A stretch of 64,000 nucleotides of DNA from Dromaius novaehollandiae (taxonomy: Eukaryota > Chordata > Aves > Casuariiformes > Dromaiidae). Positions 61,330 through 64,000 of the stretch are shown here, one piece after another. Below the pieces are notes generated by a model. The model ran no database searches. It saw only the letters and a list, made by a program, of their open reading frames with translations, and was not told the origin of the DNA. Made by a program: the position numbers and the translations under genes. The stretch spans positions 88,847,820 through 88,911,819 of the forward strand of contig NC_088099.1 in NCBI RefSeq assembly GCF_036370855.1, in the 5' to 3' direction. The number at the start of each line of letters is the position of its first letter. Within the stretch, counting starts at the first letter, position 1.

Positions 61330-64000
61330 TAAGTTCTTTCTGCATTATCTATTGAGTCATCTTTTGAATCACTGATTTTTTTCAGTATCATTTTTTAAAA
61401 CCTTTGCTGAGGAAAAAGATTAGATTATCACAAAATATTCTTTCAATGCAAAAGCAAAAATTCACATAATTTCATTTGTAGCCCTTTCTTTTAATAAAAA
61501 AGTGCCAATGTTTCCCATCTCAAAATGGAAACATAACTCTGAAGAAAATCCCAGATGTTTAAGAGATGTTTTTTTCACATATTTGCCTTGCACTAGATTT
61601 CTCAACATTCTTTATTTTTGGTACAGCTGTCCTGATGACTTCTTTTCTCTCAGTCCTCTCCTATCTTTGCCTTTTTTTCCATTGATATAGCTGATTCTCT
61701 TTATAATTAACTATTCTCCATGCTTTGACTATCAGTCCTCTTTTCCCTTTACAAACTTGTTCTGACAAACTCATTTTCTCCAGGATTATCTTTCCCTGCT
61801 CTAACAGAACTCCTTCACACTAAAGGCCAGATAAATGTGTGAACAAACTGACTCTACGTATTTGTTCATACCTTCTTCAATGTTGCTACTTCAATGCTGT
61901 ACTAAGTTAACTTGATGGATTTCTATATCCTTATCCCCAGCTGTTTTTCTCTGCCCTTTACTCATTCCTTATAACTCCTTCTCTCTTCTTTCTCTCTCTC
62001 TGCACATCATTTTTTTCCCTCCTGCCAACACCCCAAATACAATATGATCCTCTCTTTCCCTTTTCTCTTTAATATTTTCTTTTCTCCTGGCTCTTTCTCA
62101 CCCAGTGGAAGCCTGTTTTAGTTTCTCCATTTTCCATCCCTAACTATCAAAACCCTTTCTGGCAGAACAGCCTGACCTCATAAATATTTTATCAAATTGT
62201 CCTCCAGGTAGAACCTGCATTCTCTTCCAACAAATTAATCCATGCCAAGACTGTATTGTCTTATTATGCAGTTAACAAAAATGTAATGCCTTCTTTTATT
62301 CAAAGAGGAATCATGGTTGTTCTTTTCCAGACAAGACAGACCTCTCAAGAACGCATATTCTTTTTACTTGCATTTTGAGACTTGCTAAAATCCTTAAGGT
62401 GGTGAATACTTCCTTTCTCTTCCAAACTTTTTTTCATCTTTACTGAAGCACAACATAATTTCAAAATTTACAAATCGAACTTCTAAATAGCAGATATTTG
62501 AGGAGTATTGAAGTAGGCACAGAAAGAGAATCCAACCAATTTTCAGTGTTTTTTTTAACGAGTACAGAATTGCCAATTTAGCTTTTAACGTTGATGTAAG
62601 TGGGTAATAGAACCACTCGGAAATGAGGAACCTATTAGCAAATTCTGAAAAAAAAGCATATCTCTATATACCTTCAAATTCCTAGTCCTGATTAAATTGC
62701 ACTATGTACTAAAATCATTTTGCAGCAATGGATGGCAAAGCAATGTCTGAAAGAATAGAAAAAACTAATGAAAAATCAGAATACCACATGTAGCTTGCAC
62801 CATTTTGACTCCTATATGACTTTGTTTTTGAGTGACTACGTGAGTGAGAGGAAAACAACTGAAAGCAAAGAGAATTACACACCTTTTCAGCCAGGAGAAC
62901 TTTGGATCTCATTGGTACAGTGGCTGTAAAATCCTGAACCACTGATGCATCTTATATCCATTGTGATGTATCCTAATGTGAAGTGAGATCATAGCTCAGT
63001 TTTTAATCTGTTGACTAATCCGGGCCCCAGTTCTCATGATTCTTTCCATATATGACCATTTTTTTCCTGAAACGATTGTAGATATTAGTTATTCTCTTGG
63101 ATATATTTCTCCCCTTATATGCTCCGTTTCATTTTTCTTACATTTAATGGTTAGCCGTGCCATCAGTATATAGGATAATGTTTTACCTGCATCTGAATGC
63201 AAAGTGAAGCTGATTTAGACTGCCCTAACTTACATGCGAATTCTCACTAGTTGCAATTTTTCTTTAAAGACCTTGCCTATTATCAGTCACAAGAGCACTA
63301 AAGTAGTTCACCATCTTTGACCAAGCCACAAAAGCAAATTTTCTTCTTTTCCTGCTCCTCCACAACCAGAGAAATTCAAACACAGGTTAGCTCCACAGAA
63401 CTGAAATACACCCTGGAATATCTATGGCAAATAAATCTCAGAGAGTGTCGAAACACATAAAATTGGATATTACTTCGATCTGAAGACATCCTTTTGACTG
63501 CATGATTTCGCACTTGACATATGGTGTGAAAATAAAAATATGTTCAATCCAAGCACTTCAGAATTTTAATGACTAATCTGATCTTGGCTATAGAAATCAA
63601 AGCAAAGGACAAGGGTGAAGATGTTGTGTAAAAACATGTTAACATGTGCTTAGGTACTATGAAGTGGAATTGTTAAAAATTAGATGCATCTGTTGGGTAA
63701 CATTGCTTTAACTTGATAGTCTGTGTATTACATTAAGAAAATGCCATTAGAAATAGCCATTAGCCTGTTCCTACCTCAGTGCAGTGCTGTATGCTGAACA
63801 GAAATATGTCTGTTTTATATATTCTCTCCCTGAGTCAGAGGGCAAAAAAAAGGAGGAGCAATAATTAAACTGAGAATAAAAAATGAGTCAAATGATGACC
63901 TCCTCAGAATGCTGTCTATTCACATTTATATTTTACATTTCTGACTTGTTATGAATGAGCTAAGTTACTTAAGTTAAATTTGCCTGAGCTAAGCTCAATG

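Larger units (their letters stand above)
56750..64000. other. AT-rich non-coding stretch
   Basis: No gene was recognised. It holds a 29-bp T run at 58091-58119, long pyrimidine-biased DNA at about 60.9-62.1 kb and one possible LINE relic at 61.25 kb. Open frames are all under 80 codons and without domains. Confidence 0.55.

Noticed and set aside
1..64000. CRISPR arrays, bacterial operons, tRNA or rRNA genes
   Set aside because: Sequence character is vertebrate nuclear. No spaced direct repeats of CRISPR type, no clover-leaf tRNA or rRNA segments were noticed.

Overview
The window looks like bird DNA (a sauropsid at least). It is mostly AT-rich, gene-free nuclear sequence. It carries CR1-type LINE copies in both orientations, whose 3' ends show the ATTCTGTG-like octamer tail of avian CR1 elements, and one LTR provirus. 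I recognise no intact host gene. The short ORFs in the AT-rich parts show no codon-like or domain-like structure, so these parts are best read as intergenic or deep intronic sequence.

Layout. 1-35 kb: AT-rich DNA with homopolymers, small microsatellites and two modest GC-rich patches (about 12.0 and 33.6 kb). 35.4-36.3 kb: an old minus-strand CR1 remnant. 38.0-40.3 kb: a better-preserved plus-strand CR1 with part of the endonuclease deleted and a nearly complete but mutated reverse transcriptase. 40.3-45.6 kb: AT-rich, empty. 45.64-46.44 kb: another plus-strand CR1 RT fragment, cut off abruptly. 46.44-56.6 kb: a sharply bounded GC-rich block of about 10 kb. It holds unidentified sequence, a minus-strand CR1 (49.12-50.69 kb) and the provirus. 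A plus-strand CR1 3' tail lies at its right edge (56.60-56.75 kb). 56.75-64 kb: AT-rich again, with a short LINE endonuclease-like relic near 61.25 kb.

The main object is the provirus at 52712-56276. It has two 238-bp LTRs (five differences, all transitions), a 6-bp target duplication GGAGAG, a Lys-type primer binding site and a polypurine tract. Its own coding content is reduced to the start of gag, two ends of integrase and the membrane-spanning end of env. Most of gag, pro, RT/RNase H, the integrase core and env SU are missing. In their place sits an intron-less cDNA of a host VAP gene (VAPB-like MSP domain). This is followed by R-U5, a second, different primer binding site (Arg-like) and a leader with splice donors that appear to come from an unrelated retrovirus, and then an 18-bp A run. 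The element is thus a three-part chimera laid out like a transducing retrovirus. It cannot have encoded its own proteins and must have been copied in trans. The VAP segment is itself broken by a stop and an A-rich insertion.
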